Part shown: positions 53,410 to 63,848 of the stretch, in pieces | How the letters are laid out: each line of letters begins with the position of its first letter | Numbering within the stretch: position 1 is the first letter of the stretch | Assembly: GCF_916858675.1 (NCBI RefSeq) | Contig: NZ_CAKASM010000013.1 | Location: forward strand, 25,121-89,120 | Source of the DNA: Sphingomonas sp. Leaf21 | Lineage (GTDB): Bacteria > Pseudomonadota > Alphaproteobacteria > Sphingomonadales > Sphingomonadaceae | Direction: 5' to 3' | Length of the DNA: 64,000 bases | The notes under the pieces: model-generated | What the model was told of the DNA's origin: nothing | Seen by the model: the letters and a program-made list of their open reading frames with translations, nothing else | Databases searched by the model: none | Made by a program: the position numbers and the translations under genes

Positions 53410-55866
53410 ATGACCACCAACTTCATTCGCGCGACGCTGCTGGGCGGGACCGCGTTACTGGCGCTGGCGGGGGCCCCGGCCTTCGCGGCGGACACCAAGC
53501 CCGCCGCCGATCCGGCCCCGGCCGCCGCGCCCGCCGATCCGTCCACCGATACGGGCGAGCTGAAGGAAATCGTCGTCACCGCGACCAAGCGCGAGACCAG
53601 CCTTCAGAAGACGCCGATCGCGATCTCGGTCATCGATCCCGTCATGATCAAGGATCGCCACGTCCAGAGCCTGCTCGACCTGGCGGATGGCTCGATCCCC
53701 AGCCTGCGCATCGCGACCTTCGAGGCGCGCCAGTCGGCGCTGACCGTCGGCATCCGCGGCATCGTCCCCTTCGACCAGAACCAGACCGCGCGCGACACCG
53801 GCGTCGGCGTCTATTTCGACGGCGTCTATATCGGTCGCTCGCAGGGCCTGAACGCCGCGCTGTTCGATATCGAGCGCATCGAGGTGCTGCGCGGGCCGCA
53901 GGGCACGCTGTTCGGCCGCAATACCGAGGGCGGCGCGCTGTCGATCGTCACCGCCAAGCCGACCGGCAAGTTCGGCGGCTCGCTGACCGCCGGGTTCGGC
54001 AATTACGGCGCGTACAACACCTCCGCGCACGTCAACCTGCCCGAATTCAACAACATCTCGATCAAGCTGGACGGCGTGATCCAGCACCAGAACCCGTTCG
54101 TAAAGGACCCGCTGCCCGGCAGCGTGGGCTGGGGCGCGTATAACCGCGTCGGTGGCCATGTCGTCGCGCTGTGGAAGCCGGTTGACGGCTTCTCGGCCGA
54201 GCTGTCCTACGACCAGGCGAAGGACGAGAACACCCCGAACTACAGCCAGCTGATCAACTACAATCCCAACGGCTATCCGGTTGCCACGCTGGCGCAGATC
54301 AATGCCAATGGCGGCAAGCTGCCCGCGGGCACGATCGCGCCGCTGTCGCCGTCGGTCGTGGTGTCGGGCGACAACCGCATGAAGACCGCCGATATCGGCG
54401 TGCCGCAGCAGTATAGCGTCGACCGGACCCACGGCGTCTCGGCCAAGCTTAACTACGACGTCGCGCCCGGCCTCGAGCTTCGCTCGATCACCGCATGGCG
54501 CGGCGTGACGACCGATCAGTGGGACAATTCGGGCGGCGCGCACCGCACGATCTTCCTGCCGAACGGCAAGTTCAGCCGCTACAGCCTGTCGTTCATGCAG
54601 CAGCACCAGTTCAGCCAGGAGTTCCAGGCGGTGGGCAGCCTGCCGCAGCTGGATTACGTGGCCGGCCTCTATTACTTCACCGAGAATGCCCGCGAAGTCG
54701 CCGCGACGCCGTCGACCAACCAGTGGAATGCGGACGGCACCGGCTCCACCATCTTGTCGCAGACCGTGCTGGGCACCATCACCTCGGGCAACCAGGGCTG
54801 GGCGCCCGGTTCGTTCCTCTTCCAGCGCGGCAGCTTCGCGCGGGCCTATAGCTATGCCGCATTCGCGCAGGGCACCTATACACCGGCGGGCTTCGACGCC
54901 TTCCACCTGACGGTCGGCGGCCGCTACACGAAGGACAAGCGCAACGGCACGCTGTACATCGTGCAGGGCAAGGCGACGAACTTCCCCTTCACCTTCAACA
55001 ACAACCGTTTCGACCCGATGATCACCGCCGCGTTCGACGCGAGCGACACGATCCATCTCTATGCGAAATATTCGACCGGCTATCGCGCGGGCGGTGCCAA
55101 CGACCGGTCGCAGACCTTCACCGCCTTCGGTCCGGAATCGGTCAAGGCGTATGAGATCGGGTCGAAGATGGACCTGTTCGACAAGCGCGTCCGCCTGAAC
55201 CTCGCCGGGTACATCATGGACCGCACGGGCACCCAGATCGACTTCGACAATGTCGATACCAACCCGTCGAGCCCGACCTACAACCTGCATACCGAGGAAA
55301 CCCGCAACGCGCCGGGCACGTCCCGCATTCGCGGGCTCGAGGCCGATGTCACCACCAGCCCGGTCGAGGGTATGACGGTCGGCGCCTCCTACGCCTATAC
55401 CTATACCCGCATCCCGGCGACGCCGAACCCGTTCCTGAACAACGCCCTGACCCAGGTGTTCGTGGTCTACACCCCGCGCAACTCCGCCTCGGCCTATGTC
55501 GATTACGAAGTGCCGGTGATGGGGGAGATGAAGGCCCGCTTCCACCTCGACACCAACTATGCGGGCCCGGCGTACAGCTTCCAGAACGAGACGACGCGCA
55601 CCGACAAGACTTTCGTGGTCAACGGCCGTGTCGCGCTGGCCGACATTCCGCTGACCGAGGGCGGCACCAGGATGACCGTGTCGCTGTGGAGCCGCAACCT
55701 CCTCAACAACACCTATATCTATCGCCGCTCGGCCGCCAATTCGGTGGCGGCGCCGACCTATACCAACGGTGTGCAGACCGGCGTCAGCTATGGCGGCGTG
55801 CTGGGCGACTATGGCAACTTCAACCCGCCGCGCACGATCGGCCTGGAAGGCACCGTCCGCTTCTGA
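53410..55866 (+). CDS. TonB-dependent receptor
   Basis: An 818-residue outer-membrane receptor with signal peptide (FIRATLLGGTALLALAGAPA, then FAAD). The TonB box region is LKEIVVTATKRETSLQKTPI, and the plug contains VGIRGIVPFDQNQTARDTGV, GVYFDGVYIGRSQGLNAALF and IERIEVLRGPQGTLFGRNTE. The barrel ends in RTIGLEGTVRF with terminal Phe. A Pro/Ala-rich stretch (TKPAADPAPAAAPADPSTD) separates the signal peptide from the TonB box. Ligand unknown; many sphingomonad receptors of this type take up siderophores or plant-derived compounds. A strong terminator follows. Confidence 0.94.
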   Translation: MTTNFIRATLLGGTALLALAGAPAFAADTKPAADPAPAAAPADPSTDTGELKEIVVTATKRETSLQKTPIAISVIDPVMIKDRHVQSLLDLADGSIPSLRIATFEARQSALTVGIRGIVPFDQNQTARDTGVGVYFDGVYIGRSQGLNAALFDIERIEVLRGPQGTLFGRNTEGGALSIVTAKPTGKFGGSLTAGFGNYGAYNTSAHVNLPEFNNISIKLDGVIQHQNPFVKDPLPGSVGWGAYNRVGGHVVALWKPVDGFSAELSYDQAKDENTPNYSQLINYNPNGYPVATLAQINANGGKLPAGTIAPLSPSVVVSGDNRMKTADIGVPQQYSVDRTHGVSAKLNYDVAPGLELRSITAWRGVTTDQWDNSGGAHRTIFLPNGKFSRYSLSFMQQHQFSQEFQAVGSLPQLDYVAGLYYFTENAREVAATPSTNQWNADGTGSTILSQTVLGTITSGNQGWAPGSFLFQRGSFARAYSYAAFAQGTYTPAGFDAFHLTVGGRYTKDKRNGTLYIVQGKATNFPFTFNNNRFDPMITAAFDASDTIHLYAKYSTGYRAGGANDRSQTFTAFGPESVKAYEIGSKMDLFDKRVRLNLAGYIMDRTGTQIDFDNVDTNPSSPTYNLHTEETRNAPGTSRIRGLEADVTTSPVEGMTVGASYAYTYTRIPATPNPFLNNALTQVFVVYTPRNSASAYVDYEVPVMGEMKARFHLDTNYAGPAYSFQNETTRTDKTFVVNGRVALADIPLTEGGTRMTVSLWSRNLLNNTYIYRRSAANSVAAPTYTNGVQTGVSYGGVLGDYGNFNPPRTIGLEGTVRF

Positions 55867-55888
55867 TCCTGGCTTCTGCTTGCAAATG

Positions 55889-55917
55889 GGGGCCGTCCTT
55901 CGGGGCGGCCCCTTTTT
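55889..55917 (+). terminator. Rho-independent terminator of the TonB receptor gene
   Basis: GGGGCCGTCC pairs with GGGCGGCCCC (one G-T wobble) around a TTCG tetraloop and is followed by TTTTT. This is a textbook intrinsic terminator, 22 bp after the stop codon. The opposite-strand kinase gene ends 29 bp further on. Confidence 0.9.
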
Positions 55918-55945
55918 GCTGGGGCGCCATCGTCCTGGCGAAGCC

Positions 55946-57313
55946 TCAGCTCAGCGGCAGGACCAGCGCCGCGATGAGCCCCGGTGCCGCATCGCCCAGC
56001 ACCAGCCGCCCGCGGTGCAGCCGCGCGATCGCGGCGACCAGCGGCAGGCCAAGGCCATGGCCCGCCGCCCCGCGCGCGCTATCGAGGCGGCCGAAACGGC
56101 GAAGCGCCCTGGCGTGATCCTCGGGCGCGATGCCGGGGCCGTTATCGGTGACGCTGAGGGTCGCGCCACCCTCCGGCGATCCATCGAGCGCGACGCGGAT
56201 CATGCCGCCCGGCGCGCCATATTTGATCGCATTGCCGATCAGATTGACCAGCGCCTGGATCAGCAATTGCCGATCGCCGACAAAGCCGGTCGGGTATAGG
56301 TTCACGGCGAGGGTCAGATGCTGGCCCGTATCTTCGGCGACGGGGATCATCATCGTCGCGGTTTCCTCGACCAGCGCGGCGAGGTCGAGCGGGGCGAACC
56401 CTGCCTGGCGATGCCCGGCCTCGATCTCGGCGATGCGCAGCAGCGCGGCGAACATGCCGAGCAGCGCGTCGCATTGCGCGAGCGCGGCCTCCGCGCGTTC
56501 GGCCTGGACGGGGTCGCCCGCGTCTTCGGCGATACGCGCCAATTGTCCGCGCAAGCGGGCGAGCGGGGTGCGCAGGTCGTGTGCGATGTCGTTGGATACG
56601 CTGCGCAACCCCTCCATCAATTCGGTGATCCGGTCGAGCATCCGGTTGAAGGCGGCGGCCTGTCGGTCGAATTCGTCACCCGATCCGCCTAGGGGGACGC
56701 GGTGGCGCACATCGCCCGCGATGATCGCGTCGACGGTGCGCCGCTGGTCGGCGATGCGACCGCTGACCAGTCGGGAGAAGGCAAGGACGCCGCCCAGCAC
56801 GATCACCACGATCGCGCCGAAGCCGATCAGATAGATGCGGCTTCGCATCACCCGAAAGCTGTCGAACGGCTCGGTCTCCGCGACCACCACCAGCCGCCGC
56901 CCCGCGCCCGCATCGCGGACCAGTGCGCGGCCATGCGACAGGCCGACGATGCCGTCGCGCTGGCGCAGCTCGGACCGGCCGAGGGGCAGGCGGCGGCGAA
57001 GCGTGATATTGCCGCTCAAGGTCCGCCCCACGGGGTCGAGCAGCAGCAACCCGACATCGCCCGTATCGCGCTGCCCCGACACTCGGGCGATCCGCGCCAG
57101 CAATTGCGGCGTCGCCACCACCGCCCCGGCGCGTTCCGGCTCCAGCACCAGATCGGCGATCACCTCGATCCGGCGATCGACCAGTTGCGCCACGGTCAGC
57201 CGGTTCGCGGCCAGGACCGACAGGCCGGTTGCGACGACGGCGACCAGAAACAGCGCCAGCATCGCGACGGTCAGGCCGCGCAAGCTCAACCGCCGGATCG
57301 CGCGCCGGATCAT
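55946..57313 (-). CDS. Membrane sensor histidine kinase (HAMP, HisKA)
   Basis: A 455-residue kinase with TM1 at about residues 14 to 36, a periplasmic sensor domain, TM2 (IYLIGFGAIVVIVLGGVLAF), a HAMP linker, the phospho-acceptor in VSNDIAHDLRTPLARLRGQL and the ATPase blocks VNLIGNAIKYGAPGGMI, VTDNGPGIAPED and GHGLGLPLV. It lies directly downstream of its response regulator with a four-base overlap, the standard OmpR/EnvZ-type order. Its signal is not predictable. Confidence 0.92.
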   Translation of the reverse strand: MIRRAIRRLSLRGLTVAMLALFLVAVVATGLSVLAANRLTVAQLVDRRIEVIADLVLEPERAGAVVATPQLLARIARVSGQRDTGDVGLLLLDPVGRTLSGNITLRRRLPLGRSELRQRDGIVGLSHGRALVRDAGAGRRLVVVAETEPFDSFRVMRSRIYLIGFGAIVVIVLGGVLAFSRLVSGRIADQRRTVDAIIAGDVRHRVPLGGSGDEFDRQAAAFNRMLDRITELMEGLRSVSNDIAHDLRTPLARLRGQLARIAEDAGDPVQAERAEAALAQCDALLGMFAALLRIAEIEAGHRQAGFAPLDLAALVEETATMMIPVAEDTGQHLTLAVNLYPTGFVGDRQLLIQALVNLIGNAIKYGAPGGMIRVALDGSPEGGATLSVTDNGPGIAPEDHARALRRFGRLDSARGAAGHGLGLPLVAAIARLHRGRLVLGDAAPGLIAALVLPLS

Positions 57314-57990
57314 GGCTTCAGCGAATAGCCGATCCCGCGCACCGTCTCGATCGGGTCCGCGCCGCCCTGTTCGGTCAGCTTCAGCCGCAGCCGCCGGATA
57401 TAGACGTCGACGATGTTGGTCTCGGGTTCGAAATCATAGCCCCAGACCCGTTCGATCAGCATCGCGCGGGTCAGCACCTCGCCCGCATGGCGCGCCAGCT
57501 CCGCCAGCAGCTTGAGTTCCAGATTGGCGAGCGTGATCGGCTGGCCACCGCGCCACGCGCGAAAGCTGGTCGGGCTGACCACGATGTCCCCGGCGCGGAT
57601 CGTATCGGTCTCGCTGACCATCCAGCGGCGCCCGCGCATCACCGCGTGGATGCGCGCGTTGAGTTCCTCCGCGGCGACCGGCTTGACGACATAATCGTCC
57701 GCGCCCGCCTCCAGCCCGTCCACCTTGTCCGACGCCATCGACAGTGCGGTCAGCATGATGACCGGCACGGTGATGCCGCGTGCGCGCAGCGTCTCGACCA
57801 CCGATAACCCGTCGAGGCGCGGCATCATCCGGTCGAGGATCACCGCGTCGAACTGCTCGCGGTCGAGCGCGGCGAGCGCCTGGCGGCCGTCGCCGGCACG
57901 TTCGACCCGGTGGCCCATGCCGCCCAGATCGGCGGCGAGCCCCTGCGCAAAGTCGTCGTCGTCCTCGACAAGAATCAGGTGCAGGCTCAT
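57310..57990 (-). CDS. OmpR-family response regulator
   Basis: A 226-residue regulator with an N-terminal receiver (LILVEDDDDFAQGLAADLGG; Asp in FDAVILDRMMPRLDGLSV; Thr in VIMLTAL; Lys in DDYVVKPVAAEEL) and a C-terminal winged helix (ITLANLELKLLAELARHAGE, VLTRAMLIERVWGYDFEPET and NIVDVYIRRLRLKL). It is the first gene of a two-component operon. The 221-bp gap to the divergent RTX gene may hold promoters of both. Confidence 0.93.
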   Translation of the reverse strand: MSLHLILVEDDDDFAQGLAADLGGMGHRVERAGDGRQALAALDREQFDAVILDRMMPRLDGLSVVETLRARGITVPVIMLTALSMASDKVDGLEAGADDYVVKPVAAEELNARIHAVMRGRRWMVSETDTIRAGDIVVSPTSFRAWRGGQPITLANLELKLLAELARHAGEVLTRAMLIERVWGYDFEPETNIVDVYIRRLRLKLTEQGGADPIETVRGIGYSLKP

Positions 57991-58186
57991 TCATCGCGTC
58001 CCATCGTGACCACGGATGCCCTATCGCATCAAAATGCGCTGGCAAGATCGTCCCGGCCGTATCGCGGTGGAACAATCGGGACATTGCGCCGCCAAACTCG
58101 ACTGATGCGTGACATGGATGTCATGCGTACCAGCATCGCCAACGGGAAAAGGCGTCATCCGAAGGGACGGATCCGCCATGCTGACG

Positions 58187-58211
58187 CCCTTCGCGGGCGA
58201 AGGGGGACTGT
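58187..58211 (+). promoter_or_regulatory. Hairpin sequestering the ribosome binding site of the RTX gene
   Basis: CCCTTCG (58187-58193) can pair with CGAAGGG (58198-58204) across the loop CGGG. The right arm overlaps AGGGGGA (58201-58207), the only ribosome binding site of the RTX gene starting at 58212. If formed, it would hide the site, so translation may be controlled by unfolding. The rest of the 221-bp gap back to 57991 has no gene. Confidence 0.5.
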
Positions 58212-61200
58212 ATGGCGAACACGATCACGATCGACGGCAATCTGTCGGACTGGAACGCGGCGGACCGAATCGATAGCGGCCTGGGGGCGGGCTATTCGAT
58301 CTATGCGAAGGCCGATGGCGCTGACTTCGTCTTCGCGATGACCGCGCCGACCGCGATCGGCGCCAACACCACCGCGTGGCTCAACACCGATCGCAACGCC
58401 GCGACCGGCTATCAGGTGTTCGGCTTCGCGGGCGGGGCGGAATACAACGTCAACGTCAACTTCAACGCCGACGGCACCGTCTCGCTCTACAGCGGGGGGG
58501 CGGGGCAGACGCTGGTCATGGCCGGGTTGCAGGCGGCGTGGTCGGCCGATCGTCAGACGGTCGAGTTCCGCGTGCCCAAGGCGGCGATCGGCAATCCGCA
58601 GGCGATCGACACCATCTACGACGTCAACGACAGCGCGTTCCTGCCCGGCAACTATTCGTCCAAGCCGTTCACCGTCTTCAACGACACCGGCATCACCGCC
58701 GACCCCGCGCACCGGATCGCGATCGTCTGGTCGGAGACGACCGCCAACGCCTATTTCAGCAAGACCGCCTATTCGCAGCTCTTCATGGCGGCGCAGAGCC
58801 AGGCGATGCAGGCGGGCACCCCCTTCGACATCATCACCGAAGACGACCTGACCAGCCTGGCGACGCTGGCCAGGTACGACTCGATCGTCTTCCCGTCCTT
58901 CCGCAATGTCCAGGCGGACAAGGCGGACGCGATCGCCCACACGCTCGAACAGGCGACGCGGCAGTTCGGCATCGGCCTGATCGCGGCGGGCGAGTTCATG
59001 ACCAACGGCGCCGATGGCGGCGCGCTGGCGGGTGACAGCTATGCGCGCATGAAGCTGTTGTTCGATGCCACCCGCGTCACCGGTGGCTGGCCCGCCGATG
59101 TCACGATCAAGGCGGCGGACGCCAACCATGACGTGCTCGACGGCTATGCCACCGGCGAGACGATCCGCGACTATAAGGGTGTCGGCTGGAACGCCTTCGC
59201 CAGCGTCAGCGGCACCGGCGAGACGATCGCGACCCAGACCGTGAACGGCCAGGATTACGCCGCCGCCATCGCGACCAGGACCGGCGGCCGCAACGTCATC
59301 TTCTCGACCGAAGCGGCGATGGCCGACGACAATCTCCTGCAAAAGGCGATCAGCTATTCGATGAACGGGTCGGCCAGCACCGGCGGGCTGCATGTCGGGT
59401 TGCAGATGACCCGCGACACCGGCCTGTTCGCCAGCCGCGTCGACATGGACCAGAGCCAGTATTCGGACGAGGTCAAGCCGACCGACGGATCGGCCGGAAT
59501 CTACACCAAGCTGCTGCCCATCCTCGACCAGTGGAAGGCGCTCTATAATTTCGTGGGCAGCTACTACGTCAATATCGGTAACGACCCGGCGCAGCAGCGC
59601 GCGACCGACTGGTCGGTGTCGGCGCCGATCTATGCGAAGATGATGGCGGCGGGGAACGAGATCGGCCTGCACAGCTATACCCATCCCGAGGACACCAACG
59701 TCCTGACCGCGTCGCAGATCGCCTATGAGTTCGGGGCCGAGCGCGCCGAGCTGGAAAAGCAGATGAGCGCCTATCTGGGCCGCCAGGTCTCGCTGGGCGG
59801 CGCGGCGGTGCCCGGCGCGCCCGAGACGATCGCGACCAGCCAGGAAATCCTGAAATACGTCACCTATCTGTCGGGCGGCTATACCGGGGTGGGCGCGGGC
59901 TATCCCAACGCCTTCGGCTATCAGACGCCGGGCAATGCGGCGGACGGCAAGGTCTATCTCGCGCCCAACACCATGTTCGACTTCTCGCTGATCGAATTTC
60001 AGAAGAAGACCGTCGCCGAGGCGGAGGCCGAATGGGCCAAGGAGCTGGCGACGCTGACCGCACATGCCGATGCGCCCGTGATCGTGTGGCCGTGGCACGA
60101 CTATGGCCCCGCCATGTGGACCGGCGACACGGCCAAGAGCCCCTATGTCACCGCGATGTTCACAAACTTCGTCGCCAAGGCGGCGGCGGCAGGAGTCGAG
60201 TTCGTGACGCTCGCCGACCTGGCGAACCGCATCGGCGCCTTCCACCAGGCGTCGGTCACGACCAGCGTCGCAGGCGACACGATCACCGCGCAGGTTTCGT
60301 CGGCGGGCGGCCTCGGCACCTTCGCGCTCGACGTCGACGGGCAGAAGGCGGGGCAGGTCATCAAGAGCGTTGCGGGCTGGTACGCCTATGACACCAACAA
60401 GATCTTCCTGCCAAAGGCGGGCGGCACCTACACGATCACCATGGGCCAGGCCGCCGACGACGTCACCCATATCACCGACCTGCCGATGCGTGCCTCGCTG
60501 ATCTCGCTGAGCGGCGACGGACGCGATCTGAGCTTCTCGGTCGAGGGCGAGGGCAAGGTCGTGATCGACCTGAAGGCGCCGGGCACCGACTGGACGACGG
60601 TCAAGGGCGCGAGCGTCGCGAGCCTGATCGGCGAGATCCTGACCATCGATATCGGCGCGATCGGACAGCATGACGTGGCGATCGGCCATGTCGCCAATAG
60701 CGGACCGAGCATCACCTCCTTCGGGGGCGCCGACACGGGCAAGCTGACCATCGCCGAGAACGGCACCGCCGTCACCACGATCACCGCGACCGATCCGAAC
60801 ATCGCGCTGGGCGACAGCATCCGCTATTCGATCGCGAGCGGCGGTGACGGCGCGGCCTTCACGATCGACGCGACGACCGGCGTGCTCAAGTTCATCGCCG
60901 GTCCCGATTTCGAGAGTCCGACCGACGCCAACCACGACAATATCTACAACGTCACCGTTGTCGCGACCGACCTGAAGGGTGCGATCGACACCCAGGCGCT
61001 GTCGATCGGCGTGACCGACGTGATCGGCATCACCAAGACCGGCACGATGTTCAACGACACGCTGACCGGCACCGGCGAGCAGGACGTGCTCGACGGCGGC
61101 TGGGGCAATGACGTGCTCAACGGGCTGGGCGGCAACGACCGGCTGATCGGCGGGCTGGGCGACGATACGCTGAACGGTGGCGATGGCGACGACGTGCTGA

Positions 61201-61574
61201 TCGGCGGCTGGGGCAAGGACATGCTGACCGGTGGCGCTGGCAAGGACATCTTCCGCTTCGAATCGAAGACGGACAGTCCGGCCTCCTCGCAACGCGACGT
61301 CATCACCGACTTCCGCTCGGGCGAGGACAAGATCGACCTGTCGGCGATCGATGCCAACACCTCGCTCTTCGCGCGCGGCGATCAGGCCTTCACCTTCCTG
61401 AGCGCGCCGGGGGCCAAATTCACCGGCGCGGGCCAGCTTCGCTTCAGCTTCCAGATGATCGGCGGCAAGGAATATACCGTGGTCGAGGGCAATACCGACG
61501 CGCTGGGCCTCGCCGATTTCTCCGTCGCGCTGCTCGGCCACCACAACCTGACCGCGAACGACTTTTATTTATAA
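58212..61574 (+). CDS. RTX-type protein with PelA-like amidotransferase-fold and deacetylase domains
   Basis: A 1,120-residue protein without a signal peptide. Residues 1 to about 150 look like a CBM9/DOMON-type sugar-binding domain ([38 protein letters not shown]). About 165 to 385 is a class I amidotransferase-like fold ([40 protein letters not shown]). About 395 to 690 is NodB-like: metal-ligand candidates are VDMDQ (near 410) and HSYTHP (H-x3-H, near 486), and WPWHDYG near 626. About 830 to 936 is cadherin-like. Residues 957 to 1013 hold Ca2+-binding RTX nonapeptides such as GGNDRLIGG and [11 protein letters not shown]. The end ([16 protein letters not shown]) fits a type I secretion signal. 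The middle domains follow PelA's order, and pelG is next. Confidence 0.8.
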   Translation: MANTITIDGNLSDWNAADRIDSGLGAGYSIYAKADGADFVFAMTAPTAIGANTTAWLNTDRNAATGYQVFGFAGGAEYNVNVNFNADGTVSLYSGGAGQTLVMAGLQAAWSADRQTVEFRVPKAAIGNPQAIDTIYDVNDSAFLPGNYSSKPFTVFNDTGITADPAHRIAIVWSETTANAYFSKTAYSQLFMAAQSQAMQAGTPFDIITEDDLTSLATLARYDSIVFPSFRNVQADKADAIAHTLEQATRQFGIGLIAAGEFMTNGADGGALAGDSYARMKLLFDATRVTGGWPADVTIKAADANHDVLDGYATGETIRDYKGVGWNAFASVSGTGETIATQTVNGQDYAAAIATRTGGRNVIFSTEAAMADDNLLQKAISYSMNGSASTGGLHVGLQMTRDTGLFASRVDMDQSQYSDEVKPTDGSAGIYTKLLPILDQWKALYNFVGSYYVNIGNDPAQQRATDWSVSAPIYAKMMAAGNEIGLHSYTHPEDTNVLTASQIAYEFGAERAELEKQMSAYLGRQVSLGGAAVPGAPETIATSQEILKYVTYLSGGYTGVGAGYPNAFGYQTPGNAADGKVYLAPNTMFDFSLIEFQKKTVAEAEAEWAKELATLTAHADAPVIVWPWHDYGPAMWTGDTAKSPYVTAMFTNFVAKAAAAGVEFVTLADLANRIGAFHQASVTTSVAGDTITAQVSSAGGLGTFALDVDGQKAGQVIKSVAGWYAYDTNKIFLPKAGGTYTITMGQAADDVTHITDLPMRASLISLSGDGRDLSFSVEGEGKVVIDLKAPGTDWTTVKGASVASLIGEILTIDIGAIGQHDVAIGHVANSGPSITSFGGADTGKLTIAENGTAVTTITATDPNIALGDSIRYSIASGGDGAAFTIDATTGVLKFIAGPDFESPTDANHDNIYNVTVVATDLKGAIDTQALSIGVTDVIGITKTGTMFNDTLTGTGEQDVLDGGWGNDVLNGLGGNDRLIGGLGDDTLNGGDGDDVLIGGWGKDMLTGGAGKDIFRFESKTDSPASSQRDVITDFRSGEDKIDLSAIDANTSLFARGDQAFTFLSAPGAKFTGAGQLRFSFQMIGGKEYTVVEGNTDALGLADFSVALLGHHNLTANDFYL

Positions 61575-61596
61575 TTAGCGCTTAGGAACCGCCATC

Positions 61597-62994
61597 ATGG
61601 CGGGAATCGGGTTTCAACTGGCCAGAATGGCACGCGAGGGCGGTGTCGGCGGGATCGCCGGCGCCGCGCTTCATGGCGCGTTGATCAGTGCGGGGCCGTG
61701 GCTGATCACCGCGATCGCGATGGTCCTGCTCCAGCATTGGGCGCCCGGCGCGATCGGCGAAGACGAAGCGGATATGGTGCGCACCGTCCTGATCTACGGC
61801 TTCAGCCTGTCGGCGCTGGTCGCGGGGCCGATCGCGATCCTGGCGACCCGGCTCGCCGCCGACCGGCTTTTCGCGCGCGATGCGGGCGGGGTGCCGGGCA
61901 TCCTCCTGGTCGCGCTGGTCGCGGGCGGCACCGTCGCGCTGGCGCTGGGGGCGGTGGTGTTCGGGGGATTGGCGGGCCTGCCCTTCGTTCGCGCCGGTCT
62001 CGCCAGCCTGCTGCTCGCCTGGCTGACCCAGATATGGATCGCCTCGCCGATGCTCACCGCGCTCCGCCGCTACCGCGCGGTGCCGCTGGCCTATCTGATC
62101 GGGATCGGCGCGGCGGCGGCGCTGCTGGCGCTATGGCGTCATCCGGGCGGCACGCTTCTGCTGTTCGCGGTGACCGGGGGTGCCGGTGTGACGCTGGCGG
62201 CGATCCTGATCCTGCTCAACCGCTATTTCACCGCATCGCCCATATTGCCCTCGCGCGACCTGATCGGCTGGCGACTGGCGCTGATCGTCGCGGCGGCGGG
62301 GCTGGCGGGAGCGGTGGCGATCTGGATCGACAAATGGCTGTTGTGGGGCGGAGCGGGCAGCGTCATGGCGCTCGGCCATTTGCGGCTCAATCCGATCAAC
62401 GACGCGGGCAGTTTCCTCGGCCTGCTCACCATGGTCCCCGGTCTGACCCTGTTGCTGATCGTCAGCGAGACGCGGTTCGACCAGAGCTTCAACAGCCTGA
62501 TGACCCGCTGCACCGGCACATCGACGCTCGCCCGGATCGAGGAGGCGCGGGCCGAGCTGATCGTCACGCTGTTCGACGGGCTGCGGATGCTGGTACTGAT
62601 GCAGGCGCTGGTCGCGGCGCTGGCCTGGGTGCTGGCGGTGCCGCTGTTCGAGCTGATCGGTGCCGATCCGCGCGGCATCTTCGCCTTTCGCCACAGCGCG
62701 GCGGGCGCGGTGTTCCACCTCGTCGCGATCGGGGCGACCATCGTCCTGTCCTATTACGACCTGTTCGCGCGCGTCGTGCTGATCTGGGCGAGCTTCGCGG
62801 TGGCGAGCGCGCTGGCGGTGTGGCTGCAATGGGACGCGGGATCGGCGGCGTTCGGCTGGGGCTATATGGCGGGTGCGGTGGTGGCGGCGTCGGTCGGGAT
62901 CGCGCTGGTCGCCGATGCCACCATCCGCCTCGTCTACCTGCTCTTCGTCGGCAACAATCCGACCGTGGTCGGGCGCGAGGGGCGCTGGGCATGA
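61597..62994 (+). CDS. pelG: Pel exopolysaccharide transporter PelG
   Basis: A 465-residue polytopic inner-membrane protein with about twelve segments. The N-terminus MAGIGFQLARMAREGGVGGI followed by ALHGALISAGPWL is the PelG signature, and LILLNRYFTASPILPSRDLI and LGLLTMVPGLTLLLIVSETR with FDQSFN are further matching blocks. In the Pel system PelG works with the glycosyltransferase PelF to move the polymer across the inner membrane. It lies 22 bp after the RTX gene, with TAGGAACC as ribosome binding site, and its stop overlaps the next start. PelF is not in the window. Confidence 0.9.
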   Translation: MAGIGFQLARMAREGGVGGIAGAALHGALISAGPWLITAIAMVLLQHWAPGAIGEDEADMVRTVLIYGFSLSALVAGPIAILATRLAADRLFARDAGGVPGILLVALVAGGTVALALGAVVFGGLAGLPFVRAGLASLLLAWLTQIWIASPMLTALRRYRAVPLAYLIGIGAAAALLALWRHPGGTLLLFAVTGGAGVTLAAILILLNRYFTASPILPSRDLIGWRLALIVAAAGLAGAVAIWIDKWLLWGGAGSVMALGHLRLNPINDAGSFLGLLTMVPGLTLLLIVSETRFDQSFNSLMTRCTGTSTLARIEEARAELIVTLFDGLRMLVLMQALVAALAWVLAVPLFELIGADPRGIFAFRHSAAGAVFHLVAIGATIVLSYYDLFARVVLIWASFAVASALAVWLQWDAGSAAFGWGYMAGAVVAASVGIALVADATIRLVYLLFVGNNPTVVGREGRWA

Positions 62995-63848
62995 TCGGAC
63001 GGCGCAGGATGCTGGGGCTGGGCGTGGGTGCGTTGGGGCTGGTGGCCGCGACCCGCAAGGGGATGGAGGGTACGGGGGATTGGCGCTGGGGCGTCGATTA
63101 CGGCGCCGCGACCGATCCGGCGCTGGCCCGCCGCTACGACCTGTTGGTGCTGGAGCCGCATCACCCCCGACCGATCGCGCCGCTGCGAGGGCCCCGATCG
63201 CGGTTGCTGGGCTATGTCAGCCTGGGCGAGGTGGAGCGTGGCCGGAGCTATGTCACGACGCTCGACAGGGTCGGCGCGTTGCTGGCGCCCAATCCGAACT
63301 GGCCCGATGCACGGCACGTCGATCTGCGCCATCCCGAATGGACACGCGTCCTGATCGAAGAGGCGATCCCGGCGATCTTGGCGCTCGGTTATGACGGAAT
63401 CTTCATGGATACGCTCGATAACGCCGAGGCGATGGAGCGGCAGGATCCCAGGCGGAACAAGGGCATGGTGGCGGCAGGCGCGGCGCTGGTCGCCGCCGTG
63501 CGCGCGCGCTTTCCGCGCATCCTGATGATGCTCAACCGGGGTTATGCCGCGCTGCCCGAGGTTGCTCCGCATATCGACTACCTGCTGGGCGAATCGATGG
63601 CCTCGCGCTGGAGCTTCGCCGGGAAACGTTATGAGACGCTGTCCGACGCCGACTGGCTTTGGCAGGCGGAGCGGCTTCGTGCCGCCAGGGTGCGCAATCC
63701 GCGACTTGGCCTGACCACGCTCGATTACTGGGATCCAGGCGACCGGCGGACCGTCGCGGCGCTCTACGCGCGCGAGCGGGCGGCGGGCTTTCACCCCTAT
63801 GTCGCGACGCTGGCGCTCGATCATCTGGTGGCGGAGCCCGCCGGATGA
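62991..63848 (+). CDS. GH114 family endo-alpha-1,4-polygalactosaminidase-like protein, exported
   Basis: A 285-residue TIM-barrel protein with a Tat-like N-terminus (IGRRRMLGLGVGALGLVAAT). Family blocks are DWRWGVDYGAATDPALARRY, LLVLEPHHPRPIAPLRG, LLGYVSLGEVERGRSY, ILALGYDGIFMDTLDNAEAM and ILMMLNRGYAALPEVAPHID with YLLGESMASRW. The same fold forms the hydrolase half of PelA in Pseudomonas; here it is a separate gene translated together with pelG (ATGA overlap). It would cut alpha-1,4-linked galactosamine-type polymer. Its stop overlaps the next start. Confidence 0.9.
   Translation: MIGRRRMLGLGVGALGLVAATRKGMEGTGDWRWGVDYGAATDPALARRYDLLVLEPHHPRPIAPLRGPRSRLLGYVSLGEVERGRSYVTTLDRVGALLAPNPNWPDARHVDLRHPEWTRVLIEEAIPAILALGYDGIFMDTLDNAEAMERQDPRRNKGMVAAGAALVAAVRARFPRILMMLNRGYAALPEVAPHIDYLLGESMASRWSFAGKRYETLSDADWLWQAERLRAARVRNPRLGLTTLDYWDPGDRRTVAALYARERAAGFHPYVATLALDHLVAEPAG

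Noticed and set aside
58155..61544. A 1,129-codon open frame antisense to the RTX/PelA-like gene
   Set aside because: Its translation is rich in Arg, Gly, Asp and Val with no recognisable domain, as expected from the complement of a high-GC gene; the forward frame has clear domains and RTX repeats.
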